Positions 1 to 12,269 of a DNA stretch of 64,000 nucleotides are shown here, piece after piece. Made by a program: the position numbers and the translations under genes. Each line of letters begins with the position of its first letter. The stretch's first letter is position 1. Below the pieces are notes generated by a model. That model was not told where the DNA came from. It saw only the letters and a program-made list of their open reading frames with translations, and did no database searches. The DNA comes from Bugula neritina (Eukaryota > Bryozoa > Gymnolaemata > Cheilostomatida > Bugulidae). The stretch covers positions 5,109,733 through 5,173,732 of the forward strand of contig OZ037772.1 in assembly GCA_964035545.1 (NCBI GenBank), in the 5' to 3' direction.

Positions 1-1975
1 GTCTCAATCAGCTGACTGCGCAAAGAGAGATCTTAGTGCAGTGTGTCAACCCCTTCACGGAGTCGGTAGAGTTACCGAGAGGGTCTATACTGGGCCGTTT
101 CCACTCTGTCCAGGAAGAGGACGTGGGGTCGTTGTTGGGAGATGCGACTGAGGGTCCCCGGACAGCGCCCGCCTAAAGGGCGGGGGACCGTCCCACCACA
201 CATCAAGGAGTTGTACGAGGCAGCCTGCGGTGGCTGGGTGACCAACGAAGAAGGTCAGGCTATGGCGAAGTTGCTGCACGAGTAAAACGACGTGTTCAGC
301 ACTGGAGACCATGGTGTAGGCCTGACAAGAGTCGTTTGTCATGAGATACCGCTGGCTGCGGGGACAGCTCCTATCCAGCAATCCACGAGCACGTTGGGGC
401 TGGAGAAGAAGAAAGAGGTCAGCCGACAAGTCCCAGATCTTCCAGACCGCAGCCTCATAGAGCGATCCCATAGTGTGTAGAGCTCGCCGGTCGTCCTGGT
501 TTGGAAAATAGACGGAAGTAGGCGGTTCTGTGTGGATAGGCCAGCAAGCATGGTCGTCTCCCTGGTGAAGTGGGACGACTGAGGTTATATGCTGCATGGC
601 CGTGGTAAGTGATAGCTGTCGACCTGGTTGGACCCATGCCCCCTGACTCTCAGAGGCACCAGCTGGATCCTAGTATTAACTGACCACTTCACTAGGTTGG
701 CCGACGCCCTGGCTATCCCAGACGCGTAGACTCCGACAGTGACCAGGGTGCTAAATCAACATGTATTCTGTTACTTCGGTCTTCCGAAACAGATGCATGC
801 CGACCAAGGTGCTCAGTTCCAGTTTCAACTGATGAGTGACCTCTCCCGCTTCTGGAGAGCAAACCAGAGCAGGACTACCCCGTACCACCCAAAAGGTAAC
901 GGGATGGTGAAGCGCAACAACCGGATGTTAGGTGATGCGCTCCAGAGTCTGCTCCTCAGGCGTAGTCAGAAGGAATGGAATACGGTGCTACCGCAGGTCA
1001 TGCGCGCGTACCGCAGCACACCACACACCAGTACTGGTGAGACTCTCAACCTCCTGATGCTCGTTTGGGAGATTCGAGTTCTCGACCACCTTACCTGTCT
1101 ACGTTTCTGAGCAGAATAGCTCAGTCCACAAGTACGCCAGTGAATTAGTAGAACGGATGAACGCCGCACACAAAATGCTGCTAGAAAAGCAGTGGCAAGT
1201 GCGGCACGAGCATTCCGACGAACCATCCCTCTATCAGACAAGAGACTGGGTGTGGATGGTAAATCACTGTAGGCGTCGTGGACAGGCTAGGCGACTAAGT
1301 TACAGCCTAAGTTTGTGAGACCCTATGTAGTAGTTGAGGCGATGCCCAACCATACCTACAAGATTGAGCGCTCAGGTCAGGTGTCTATTCAGGATGAGGC
1401 TCGCTTGAAGCCGTATTGGGCTAGCCTTGACGTTGTGGGAGAAACCCTCCATTGTTGGAGCCCCGGAGGCAGACAACAACGCGCGGGCAACAGCGGCGTG
1501 GACCGGAAGATAAAGTGGGCGTGCCGTGGGAAAAGGACCTGGCCAGAGACTACCGACCGCTTCCTCCAGCAGAAGTGCGTTCGCCGCTTCCAGCGCCAGG
1601 CCTTACATCATCACTCCCGGAACCCGAGCCGGGCCCGCAAGTGCAAATCTCCACGAAGGCTCCATCCGAAGAAAGCCAAAAAGAGCCAGTCACTAACAAG
1701 CCGGAAGCCCCGCTAGTGTAACTTGATAGTCCACCTGTGAGTGCACCACCTCCTGATCTGGAACTAGGACAGCGTACCAGACAACCCCCAGCATACTTGA
1801 AAGACTTCATATGTGACTGCGTTCAAAGCGACAATTATATAAGTCTAGCGGAAGGCCATACCGGTGGACTGTCAGTAAATTGTGGGAGTTGTTGGCCCCA
1901 CTACAAAATCAACTTTTACGAGGGCGGAGTAGTAGGCAGAGTTAATATGCCCAAGGCGAAAAAGTCCTAGTCACA
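1..1975 (+). pseudogene. Decayed Ty3/Gypsy pol remnant
   Basis: Broken pieces of a pol polyprotein of the same family as the nearly complete element at 18.5-26.1 kb. In order: the protease-RT linker and RT N-terminus (about 1-540), the integrase core with the DQGAQF and PYHPKGN motifs (about 600-1110), the GPY/F-type module (about 1315-1420) and a proline-rich tail ending in a PPAYLKDF-like peptide near 1790. Stops interrupt it (for example 283, 478, 728, 1108), and frames change around 480-640, 1110-1320 and 1450-1740. The RT core, RNase H and zinc-binding integrase N-terminus are missing: position ~541 joins sequence matching 21290 to sequence matching 22931 of the intact copy. Its 5' part lies outside the window. 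It is non-functional. Confidence 0.9.
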
Positions 1976-2125
1976 TGCAGCGAACACGCTGCCCAGCCTT
2001 TTCCTACGCTGACATCGCCAAAGGCAGACGTGTTCTCAAATCTCATAAACAGATACTTGAATGTTGAGTATGTCTATAATTACTGAGTTCCAAAGTACGC
2101 CTGCATAGATCTAGTATTCCTATCT

Positions 2126-2422
2126 ATGCAAACAGTTCGGTTACCAGCTAATTCTGATCTAATCGATCTGATTGAATCAGAACTACTGGAGACCGTGTCT
2201 AATGTGAATGACGATTAGGACGTAGTAATAGTTGACTATTTTTTAGATCTAGAGCTAGATGCTATGATTCTTAGCCAGTCTACACATCCGAACGCGAGCT
2301 CTCAAGTGCCTTATAAAAGAATTTGTGACATTCACACTAGTAACAGTCGATTGTCACATGAATTACTAAATGTTTTTGATATGTGTAGAAATGACGGTCT
2401 CCTTCTATGTGCTGCACCGTAG
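2126..2422 (+). pseudogene. Unidentified decayed reading frame
   Basis: A 98-codon frame from an ATG, broken once by TAG at 2216-2218 and ending at TAG 2420-2422. Its composition looks protein-like (acidic first part, then a VPYKRICDIH-type stretch), unlike the surrounding AT-rich DNA. It follows the Gypsy remnant and precedes a TA array. No family was recognised. It may be an accessory part of a transposon or a host exon, or may be open by chance. Confidence 0.25.
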
Positions 2423-2435
2423 CTTATATGAGTAG

Positions 2436-2436
<1 letters not shown>

Positions 2437-2494
<58 letters not shown>

Positions 2495-2508
2495 GTATAT
2501 ATATTTAC
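2437..2508. repeat. (TA)n microsatellite
   Basis: An almost pure TA dinucleotide run with a few G and T interruptions, at the end of the decayed element region. Confidence 0.9.
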
Positions 2509-3024
2509 AGTTTTTAAAAATTTAATGAAGATTCGCTTTAAAATTCAGTGAAATATGATAATTCTCTTGCAGCATTTTATGGAAACGTATATCAGTTTCT
2601 AAATTTAGTGCAATCAATTATTATTTAGCTAGACCAGCTTATTTCATTACCAGATTAATTGCAAGCGTCGCCTTAGTATCTTCCATTTTAAAATTTGTTA
2701 TTCTTTTTGAAACCAGATTTTAAGCTATTAAATAAACAACTGGGAATTAGATTTAGCACAGATTCAAATTACCAATTTCATTGAAATAAAACTTATTATT
2801 CTTTTAGAAACGGAACATTGAGGTGTACATGCAACTGGGAATAATGTTTTATCACATACTCAAATAAACAAACAATGCAACAGCATATAAATCAATATCT
2901 TTTCAATACACTCCTCTCTAGGTGTCTTTATAACTGCTGATTCTCAAATGTGCATTTATGTTCTGAACAATTATTTGTGTTGAAAGTTAGTAGTTAAATA
3001 TTAATGTTGTTAAATTCCTACACA
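2509..3024. other. Intergenic, AT-rich
   Basis: No coding potential, RNA gene or clear repeat is visible. This is the upstream flank of the first lectin-like gene. Confidence 0.6.
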
Positions 3025-3062
3025 GCTGTGCTATAAGGAGACAGCTTATACTCATTTTGCGA
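3025..3062 (+). promoter_or_regulatory. Candidate core promoter, lectin-like gene 1
   Basis: A TATA-like CTATAAGG lies at 3030-3037, about 75 bases upstream of the ATG at 3110. This distance fits a short 5' leader. Based on position and motif only. Confidence 0.3.
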
Positions 3063-3109
3063 TCAGCAGTTGTACCTTGTCACACGGTTACTAGAGATAG
3101 GCAGTTATA

Positions 3110-6100
3110 ATGGCTTTGATGAATGTTTTTCTGGTTCTATTTCTTTTACTTGTTCCAGCTGACTGTTCATGCTGTAAGTTTGTTTAATTTGCAATATTTT
3201 CTAAGAAATAAGCACAGGAAATATGTCAATCAGTTAGATTTTTATCATTAATTAAGTGAATCAAACGTTTATTAGACTATTTTGAAGATTATGTATTAAC
3301 TTGTCAAATCTCATTAATTAAGCTTCTTTGAACTTCAATTCAAACTTTTTTTATGCTTTGAATAACCAAATGTTCAATTTGTTTTTGAGTTGTAGGCATT
3401 TGTCGAGAACCATGTTTTCTATCTATTGCAATCTAATTATTGTATATCTTGATTCTGTTTAAGCATACATTTTTAGGATAGCATGCATTATTATACTGGT
3501 TAATATGTAATATGTCTGTTCCAGCTATAGATGTGTACACCAACCGAAACTACTCTTCCATCTTGGATACACACAACATGAAATACCTGCCCACTCACAG
3601 ACACTGCTTGGCTGTTTGTGCAATCAACCAATCATGTGCTGCTGTGTCATATGACAGAGTTACAAGCACCTGCAAGATGTCAGAAACACCAAGTGTGATT
3701 GTCAACTCATCTGACACTGAGGAAACAGCATCTGTCAAACAGATTCACTCTGATGACACTCAGGTTTATGAGTTCTCAACATTGCTTGCTAGTGGTAAAA
3801 TATAATATATATTGTATAGTCGTAAATAGAAACGTAAAAGCCTTCCAAAAGCAACCAGCTATAAACTCAACATTTTGTTGCAATACGTGTAAAGCTACAA
3901 GTTATGCGGATTACCAGATGAAATAGTTCTGCTTCTTGCAACTAAAACACTGAACGAGTCTTTGTGAAAAGTTTTGAACTCAGTTATATATAATAATTGT
4001 ATAAATCGAAATTAAAAGTGACTTTAAATGAATTTCTTTTAATTAAAATATCTGAAGTAGCTGCATTCTTGTAAATATAAAAGTTTTAACAAGTACTTAA
4101 ACTTTTATAAAAGCACATAGTTTTCTCCACTTGTGAATTATCAAATTGTTGTTGCAGGAAATTTTGTTGAACTGTCTAGTGAAGTTAATTGGCTTTCTTT
4201 TGATGGTTCCAAGGCTATTGATGGAATTTATCTTCCATCACAGCATGGAATATCTAAGTTTGGTAGCATGACCTACACACAGAGAGAACTGTCTCCATGG
4301 ATACAAGTGGATCTTCTCACTAATCACTTCGTGTACGGTGTCAAAATCTGGAACAGATCTGAACATCCAAATCCAGGTTCTTTAGACTTTTAGTTATCAT
4401 ATAGAAATAGAAACTTATCAAACCAGTACTGTGCTTCTCGAATATAATTTTTGTGTAAAAGTGACTTATTGCAGCACATGACAAATGGTTATAAGAGGGA
4501 AGGGATGGTTGAACCACGGGGCTTGTTGAACTAGGGGGCTAATTGAACCATATGCTCTAAATTTTCTTGTTTCAATAATTTTACTATTTTGCTTGTAAAT
4601 TTTCATGTCTGACCATTAAGCTAAACACTCTTAAGTAGATCTATAACTTATGAGTGTTTTTATAGCTGAACTGTCAAACATTTGGAATTATGTATATGAA
4701 ATCAAAACAGAATTGTTCAAATGAGCTAGTTTTTTTCAAATTTTTTGCATAAAAAATAAGCCAATTGTGCAAGTTTATTTCTCCATAAAAAGTTGCATGG
4801 CTTCTCAAATTTTGATAACTCAGTCACATGAATACAGGCGTGTATTATCAAAGTGATTTCAAAACTGGGCATTGACCTAAATTTGTAAGGATCTCTTTTT
4901 CACAGCAGATAACTGGCAGTGTGACAGTGTGGGTCTGGTTGAGACAAGAACATCATAGCAAGTGGGGCAAGTTGAGACAAGTACAACTCGCCCCACAATG
5001 AGTTAGTTTTACCATACTGATTATAATTCACATGTTCAATAATTAGTTAGGATTTTTCCTATAATTAGAGTTTTTCTGCCATCAATATCCAAATCCAAGC
5101 ATGCATTTAGTCCTAGAACAAATGGAAATATATTAGGTCAACAGTGTAATTGAACTATTCTGCAATTGTTTTCTAAATTCGGTGCAAAATTACATACAAA
5201 ACAAACAGGGAAACGAATAAGGAAAATTTTACTATAAAAACGAATATGGTAAAGCAAGCAGTGGCATATATCATCTAGTATTAAGTTGAGAGCTTTCAAA
5301 CAACCTTCTGAAAAGTTGGTTATATTCTGGTATTTTTTGATGTCAAATATTAGAGGACCCGATTTCATATTTTTAACTTATTCAAAGATGAAAATTGCAA
5401 AAAAATCTTTTGGAAGTTTTCCTACTAGTTTACTGCCACTGCTTGGGCTTAAGCGCTTCATTTGTATTGTCTATCTTTGTGATATTGAACGTTTGTAATC
5501 TCAAATCACATCAGGTGTTTCTGTTGTTTGCTTGAATGAGAATTTTTTTTGGCGCTTCTTATGTTATGTTATTGGTAATTTCTATTATAAATCATTTTCA
5601 GCTGGCACATATAGAAAGTGAAAAACGTTTATGTAATAAGATGAATAGCACTGAGTCAACTTTCCCGTCGGGTGGTTCAACATGCGCCCCTACTAAGCTG
5701 TTAGACCAAAATAATATTTACAGAAAATAATTTGCCCTATCTTATTGAGTAAAATGTTTGTGCATTTAGCTTTAATAGGCAAAGACAGCAACATATATGA
5801 CTGATTTTCATAGTGCCATAGTCTTTAGATTGGCAAAATGTTTTTTAAAGCCTATGCTTAAAAACAGAATTAACGGTTCAGCTATTAAAGCCCCTCCCTC
5901 TCCTACTTTATAAGCATGTTACTTAAGAACGGAAACTCATCAAGTTGGTATACTCTCTTTCTAGAATATTATATGCATGTGTGGTGTCAAGTAGCATATA
6001 ATATGACACGCGGTATATGTTACGCATGACACATAACGCATAACACAGGATGCACTGTACATGAAACAAAAACATCAATCATGACACATAATATCAAATG

Positions 6101-6446
6101 TCACTTATGACACGTGTCACATGACCATAATCTACAATCATCGTTCAAAGAATTTATATGACCTATATTTTAAGTTTTATTTAAATGTATAATTAATAAT
6201 TTTACAGAGGTCATTAAGAGACTGGCCAATGTGAGAGTAGCAGTTGGTGAAACTGACACTAACTTTGATGATCCACCAGAAGATGAGATCTGTAACTACC
6301 TTCCTGGACATCCGCAGCCTGCAGATATCTTTCTGGTTACATGTCATACTAGAATGTATGGTAGATATGTGAGAGTGACAGCTGTTAAAGTGAATAATAT
6401 ACTCAACATCTATGAGTTAGAGATTCATGGTTTAAAATTATTTTGA
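3110..6446 (+). CDS. Secreted PAN/fucolectin-like protein, gene 1
   Basis: Four exons, 3110-3173, 3525-3794, 4158-4376 and 6208-6446, all joined in phase 1 at GT-AG sites, encode 263 residues. Exon 1 is a signal peptide: a hydrophobic FLVLFLLLVPA core ending near Cys19-Cys21. Exon 2 (about residues 22-112) is cysteine-bearing and PAN/apple-like (HCLAVC, then QSC and STCK). Exons 3-4 form an F5/8C-type, fucolectin (FTP)-like beta-sandwich, with AIDG, PWIQVDL, KIWNRSE, GRYVRV and a terminal YELEIHG. The Cys-Cys pair and Arg of classic fucose-binding FTP lectins are not visible, so sugar binding is uncertain. The protein is probably secreted and could be a defence or adhesion lectin (inference). 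The last intron carries a probable MITE and a short satellite. The genes at 8.5 and 13.6 kb have the same structure. Confidence 0.85.
4492..5692. mobile_element. Probable non-autonomous TIR element (MITE-like)
   Basis: Lies in the last intron of gene 1. The left end (from about 4492) reads toward GGTTGAACCAC, and the right end (to about 5692) carries the reverse complement GGTGGTTCAACATGCGCCCC. Related motifs recur inside at 4518-4556 and 4929-4998 in both orientations (GTTGAACTAGGGG, GGGGCAAGTTGAGAC, CAACTCGCCCC). No transposase is present. The terminal match is imperfect, so the ends are approximate. Confidence 0.4.
5985..6125. repeat. Short degenerate ATGACACATAAC satellite
   Basis: Irregular tandem copies of ATGACACATAA/ACACGTGTCAC, partly palindromic, about 80-220 bases upstream of the last-exon acceptor of gene 1. 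A homologous, longer array lies at 17864-18010 upstream of the orphan exon, so it was duplicated with that exon. Confidence 0.7.
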
Positions 6447-8502
6447 CAATTTCAACTGCGTTACAAACTAAAACTACTTCGTGTTCATAGTTACCACCTT
6501 TAAATGGCCTCAAAAAACTAATATTTGTTTATTCTTTGTTTCATATACAGTAACTTTATAACTGCCAACTAACAAAACATATACCGCATCACTTATTTAT
6601 AAAACAACACTGCTTATTGACCTGTGATGAATAATTTTCAACACATTTTGTTCTGCTCTGAATGTTTTTGTTTTTACTTAAAATATTACTTTAGCATCCT
6701 GTGGTTTATTAGTTAATAAGTTTTTTTGCCTGTAAAACATTACCTGTTTTGTCTGATAAAAAAAATTAAAATTCTCCGTGATGTTCATTTCCTGCTTTCT
6801 GTTAAAAATGCAACAGCTATTTATTTTTTGCAATAGACAATTATTTACTGCATAAACTTGCTTTGATACAGTTTTACCATCCGTCATCTAAGTCACATAG
6901 GCTACTGTCAAACAACTATTTAAGTTGGCTTCACTTAATTAGTTGTGTTTTTCGAAACAAATTAATTAGTTTATGAATATTCAATATAAAACTTAAAACA
7001 ATATTCTTTTAATTTCTGCATGGATATCAAATTAAATATTATAATATTGAATTTTTCTACATATTGAGGTAAACTTGCCGCAGCACAAGAGTATCACAGA
7101 ATAGATAAGTGCAACCATATATAACAGGTTGCCCTTATCTATCCTTATCCCTTATAAGCTATAACTGTAACTGCCTTGCTATGATTGCTTTATTAATAAA
7201 TAAATATACATTATCAGTATAATAATATGTCTAAACTAATTATGTTAAAATCAAATCGCAAACACTACGTTGTATTCGTGAAAAATTACTGGCATTTTTA
7301 ATTCTAATCTTTTAAGCAAACCTTTGGACAGAAACCTACCCATTCTTGAGTAATTTTGCTTGAGAAGTTGAGTTTCAGTATACCATGAAAGTAGCATACA
7401 TATGTAATTAATTCCATTCACATGTAATTGACTCCAACCTTGCCGCCGTTTCTGTCATCGTACATTCTACATTCTACAACTTATATAAATAATACAAAGT
7501 ATTACAAAAATTTGTCTTGTTACGAGTACGAAATCTCAGAATATTCTAATTTGCACCGTATAATATTTAGTATACAGGACACCAAAACGAACTTTAAATT
7601 AATAATCCAATAATTGTTATCAATGAAATAAAAATTACATTATCGATTCCAATTTTTTTAAAACTATATTTACCCGATTTCATATACCAAACAACTGCAA
7701 TTACATTAGGTATGCCGATGTTGACAAATTATTGAAGTCACACACTTGAATATTTTATGTTTGATTTCCTCAGTAAATTAAGTGAACTGACCTATTTACT
7801 GATTTAATGATTGGGATGTTTTTTACCGTATCGAAATCAAATTTCAATTATATTGCAAGACCCAAAACTTTATAGCGAGTTAGTGGCAGTACATGAGGCA
7901 GCCCTGCATAGTTTCTATACACATCTTTCTAGTTATGTTCATACAGTAATTGATGCACACAAACGTAAAGAAATGCCATTGTGTTTTTGTAATCTACAAA
8001 AGTCTTGTCTACTTCTGCTATGTTAGCAAACATAAGGAATACATAAAATTAAAGGCACACGCATTGACTACCATTTAAAGGATGGTATATGTATATCTTA
8101 CAGAGAGGAATTGTGCTGCTGACTATATTCAAGTACAGGATGCTTCACCTCGATCAATATTTCATTAAACTAAGATATGATGGAACATTACAAGCAAACT
8201 TACTTTACCAAAATGATGTTGATTATAATGAATAATGTTTTTCTTTATTATACTTACTCTACAATTTTAAATCATGTAAATTGCATCTTTTCCTTCCACT
8301 CAAATATTAAAGAAAAGTTGTGAGAAGCTTTATTTGAACCACACTTCATCTACAGAACCAGCTTTGATCAAACATCTAACAATTAAAATAATGGGCAACT
8401 CATTCAATTTGCTAGCAACACGTCTTAGAATACTACAAGCAAGCTCACTTCTTTTTATTATTTCATTTTTAGCTCGTCGACATTTAGGAACGAAATTCAT
8501 CC
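6447..8502. other. Intergenic between lectin-like genes 1 and 2
   Basis: AT-rich with no convincing gene. The first ~450 bases are the 3' flank of gene 1, duplicated downstream around 18335-18485 and continuing at 26136 beyond the Gypsy insertion. The last ~150 bases before the gene 2 start resemble the sequence upstream of gene 3 (shared word ACATCTAACAATTAAAATAA near 8370 and 13430). Confidence 0.6.
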
Positions 8503-10663
8503 ATGCTGCTCTTCACTGTGTTATATCTGACAGGTATAGTATGAAATAACTTGTGTGTGTATATATATATTATCAATTCCATTGAATTCAATTAATTTTG
8601 TCAGCTGAATTTGCATTATTTAACTATTTGATTTATCATATAACTACAACGCAAGTATGTTTATTATGAATACATATATTGTTTAGTGCACCTTGTGACA
8701 CTTGTCACGAGTCAATGTGGCATGCGTACTGACAGATTCAGAAGATACAGTGTGCCAGAGAACATGCCTATCTCAACTCATCTGACGGGTGAGTCAACAT
8801 TTGCTCTGACTGCTGCCATTTGTCTCATAAAGTGTGTAGAGAAGCAGGGCTGCCAGGGAATGATTTATGATGTTAAGACAACGAGCTGTTTCCTGAAGGA
8901 ATGTGTGAATCCTCATCAGTTTACTGAGTATCAAGGATCTGACTCAGACTACCATATTCAGATATCACAGAGAGCCAATGTCGAGCCAAACAAACATCTG
9001 GCTAGAGGTAGGAATCAGTATAACAGCTGATTCAAATTTAAAATAATAGATAAGTATGTAAATGTACAGATAGGTCCTCTGTCTTTTTATCCAAACGGGC
9101 CTATGCAATTTTATATTCGTCTAACACTTTTTTCACAATCTGTTATTTGATTGATGGCGGTTGCTTGGAAGTGCAACAAAAAGATTTTTCAAAACTGTTC
9201 ACTGAACAAAATTGAAATAGCAACACAAAATTAGAATCAATCTAATATAAAGAACATTTAAAAGCATATTTTAGTTTAAAATAATATATACACCTTCTAT
9301 ACACGTTTTATATAGAGAAACCAGCTAAACTTTCTAGTGTGTTTGCTCTTGGAAATGGAGAAGAACACTCAGCTTCTAATGCAGTAGATGGTGTTTATGA
9401 TGGAGCTGACTCTGACATATTTTCTCTGGCTCACAGCCATCAGGAGTACAGACCCTGGTGGAGGGTGGATCTGGTTGGTACTCACTGTGTCTGGGCAGTT
9501 AACATTCTCAACAGATCTGATGGTAATTATTACGTCACATAATTATATTACTTTTACAAAATCAATAATTCCTCTGTTTTCAACAAGCATTTAATGATCA
9601 CTAAATTAAAATGAAGACATTCAACAGCATAGCGCATTTGTACATGTTTTATGTTTTTTTTGCAAACCGTGTGTAATTATAAAGAGCCAAGCAGTTAATA
9701 AATTAGATATCGTTCTTTTCCTAACGAAGAATAGCAAATAGTTAGTATGATGTTACTCAACATCAACAAATCCTTAAAACCACACCCATCAATTGACAAA
9801 CAGAACAAACTTGATAATACATGGTCTTAAATTGTTATGCAGTGAAAGATTTCAAGCTGGTAATTGTGTGCAAAAGCACTGCGTAACATTAATATTATCT
9901 TCATAATTGTATGGTCACCTTTGACTGCCGTGGTCTTGCGCGGGTGGCGGGTTTTTGTTTCATACCAGACTTTTCCATCGCACGCGATCTTCAGTATCTG
10001 CACCATTTAGATCAAGCCATTTAAGATCTAAGTTTATCGTATCACTCCATCTTCGCTTTGGTCTACCCCTCGGCCAAACTCCTTCAACTGTCATCTCTGA
10101 CACTTTCCCGATGTCATCCTCACTTTCTCTCTGTCTAACATGTCCATACCACTGCATTCGTCTCTCCCTCTTCAGGTCTCTAATTAGCATCACTCTGGCT
10201 TCTGCAGTTATTTCCTCATTTAGCTTAAGACCTTCTAAACTGAAATTCAAGCAGTATCGCAACATGCACATCTCACATGATGATATCTCATCCGCCAAAG
10301 ATTTTGTGGTGGGCCATGTTTGATTTCCATTTACTACATCTTCATCATTGTATGTGAGTGTTGTTTATAGCTATAGCCATATGACAATAAAAAAAGTAAA
10401 CATAAATGTGCATACTTTAAGAAAAATGGGGAAAACTTTGGCAAAGAACAGCAGACGCTGAGATTACAGTAGCAAAGACAGAAAAGGAGATAGAGTTTAC
10501 TGGAACAAACCCTGAAGTCCTGTGTTACTACCATGATGGAGTCCTTAACCGGTACTACACCTTGCTTACGTGTAAACAACCAATCAGAGGTCGCTTTGTT
10601 CAGATTTTGCTCAACGCAAATACTGAACTTAATTTTTATGAAGTGGAAGTGCATGGAATTTAA
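8503..10663 (+). CDS. Secreted PAN/fucolectin-like protein, gene 2
   Basis: Exons 8503-8533, 8687-9007, 9316-9522 and 10422-10663, all phase 1, give 266 residues. The start ATG opens a short hydrophobic exon (MLLFTVLYLT) whose signal peptide continues into exon 2 (HLVTLVTSQC). Exon 2 is the PAN/apple-like cysteine domain (CLIKCVEKQGCQG, SCFLKEC). Exons 3-4 are FTP-like: AVDGVYDG, PWWRVDL, ILNRSD, then EITVAKTE, GRFVQI and a final YEVEVHGI. The last-exon acceptor is inferred from phase and from gene 3; it follows ACTTTAAG, a poor pyrimidine tract. The last intron holds an antisense LINE fragment. Nearly the same protein as gene 3, from a recent tandem duplication. Sugar specificity is unknown. 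Confidence 0.85.
9940..10325 (-). mobile_element. LINE 3'-end fragment in gene 2 intron
   Basis: The reverse strand encodes about 112 residues typical of the C-terminal tail of LINE polyproteins in invertebrates: MQWYGHVRQRE, then a GRPKRRWSDTI motif followed by a DLKWLDL-type stretch. The reverse transcriptase itself is absent (5' truncation). It lies antisense inside the last intron of gene 2 and is missing from the same intron of gene 3, so it inserted after that duplication or was lost from gene 3. Confidence 0.7.
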
Positions 10664-11064
10664 AGTTGAGCAAGTTATTTCAAGATAACTATAAAAAATA
10701 TCTTTTAATGCTCATGGTCATAATTTTTTTCAATTTGAAAAAAACATATATAATGTTTTGTTGATACCTATAATGCAATCAAGTGCATAAATATTTTTAG
10801 CTTTTATGAAGACAATATTAGTGCTACAGTGCTAAAGACCAAGTTAACGGCAGTGTCTACTTTAAGTTGATGTTAAAGCACGCAGGTCTTCAATCAGCAC
10901 ATTGTACTATGTTTATTTTTTTAAATTTTATTTGTTGTCAAAAGTACGAGTTGTGATATAGAACTTGTTGCTTTTTGTTTGCTTTTCTACCACATGGTTA
11001 TCGTGTTTTTAGCGTGTATTTGTTTGTTGCTTCTTTATTAGTGTGGGTGCGCGCGAGTGGGTGT

Positions 11065-11065
<1 letters not shown>

Positions 11066-11156
<91 letters not shown>

Positions 11157-11157
11157 A
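11066..11157. repeat. (GTGC)n tetranucleotide microsatellite
   Basis: About 23 perfect GTGC/GCGT units. Reading frames through it encode meaningless RACV or HART repeats. Confidence 0.95.
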
Positions 11158-12168
11158 TTAAGAGATTGTCATATACAATGAAGCTCACATTTAAACATGT
11201 CATCTAATCTTAATGAAGAAAATAAATTGTGTTGTGGAACAAACTAGTCTTGTTGATGTTGACTTCAATATTATTATAAACACTTGTGGGTCACAGACTA
11301 ACTTAGTGGTTTTGCTACATCAATTAAAGAGACATGGTTAAAGCATATACTACTCCTATACGTACTATACTACTACAAGCCTTGCACTGATCTTGTATGT
11401 TACTAGACTCAAGACAAATTTATATAGAGGTCTCTGTGAAACAGAAAGTATGTTTTGCTAGTGTCTCACACATAAATGAAAGAGAACTATGAGAAATAGA
11501 ATAAAAGCCCAGCTTGTATCGGAGAGATAACTCCTGGTACCAAAGTTTGAAGTTTGAAATAAATAACTTACTTAAGATAAAAATTGCTGCTAAAAATTTG
11601 ATAGTATGCTATACAACATGCAGTAGACAATGGAAATTAGTAAAAGGTGCAAGCTGCGAATACCAGCTTCAATTCCTACAAATATAATACAAAACCACAA
11701 TGTGCTCTGATCTAATACAACATTGTATAATAAATTTTTTGAGAGCACTATCAAACTCTGAACTTTGTGATGTATTCAATACATAATTATAAAAACGAAT
11801 AACATATTTAATGCTATAAATGCTATAAAATAAATATAAGATGATCGTAAGAGAAAATGTACTAAAGTTTAGAGGGAAAATTTGACAACAAAATTTGGGA
11901 AAACAAACTATGCATAAAATCGACAAAAATAAAACAACTTTTTGATGTTTGGGTAAACATAAGATGATGATTTGAGTACTTGATATTTGAATTTGTTCAA
12001 TTTGTATATATATGAGGATGAGGGTTGCATATGACAATACTTTATTTAAATATATTATTAACATAATCAAGTACCTTAAAACAGTTTGAAATATTGCACT
12101 TGATGTATCATGTTTTGATTGATAACATTTCCAACATTCTCCATTATATATGGACTAGGGGACAAACA

Positions 12169-12269
12169 TACACACGCACACAGACACACGCACACGCACA
12201 CATGCATGTCTGCATATACACACATGCATACACACATGCATACACACATGCATACACACATGCATACAC
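12169..12269. repeat. CA-rich / (ACACATGCAT)n microsatellite
   Basis: CACACG-type dinucleotides, then four near-perfect 12-base units of ACACATGCATAC. Confidence 0.9.

Noticed and set aside
8334-8549. 71-residue frame overlapping the first exon of gene 2
   Set aside because: Different frame from the phase-supported signal exon shared with gene 3.
10975-11203. RACV/HART repeat peptides
   Set aside because: Translation of the GTGC microsatellite.
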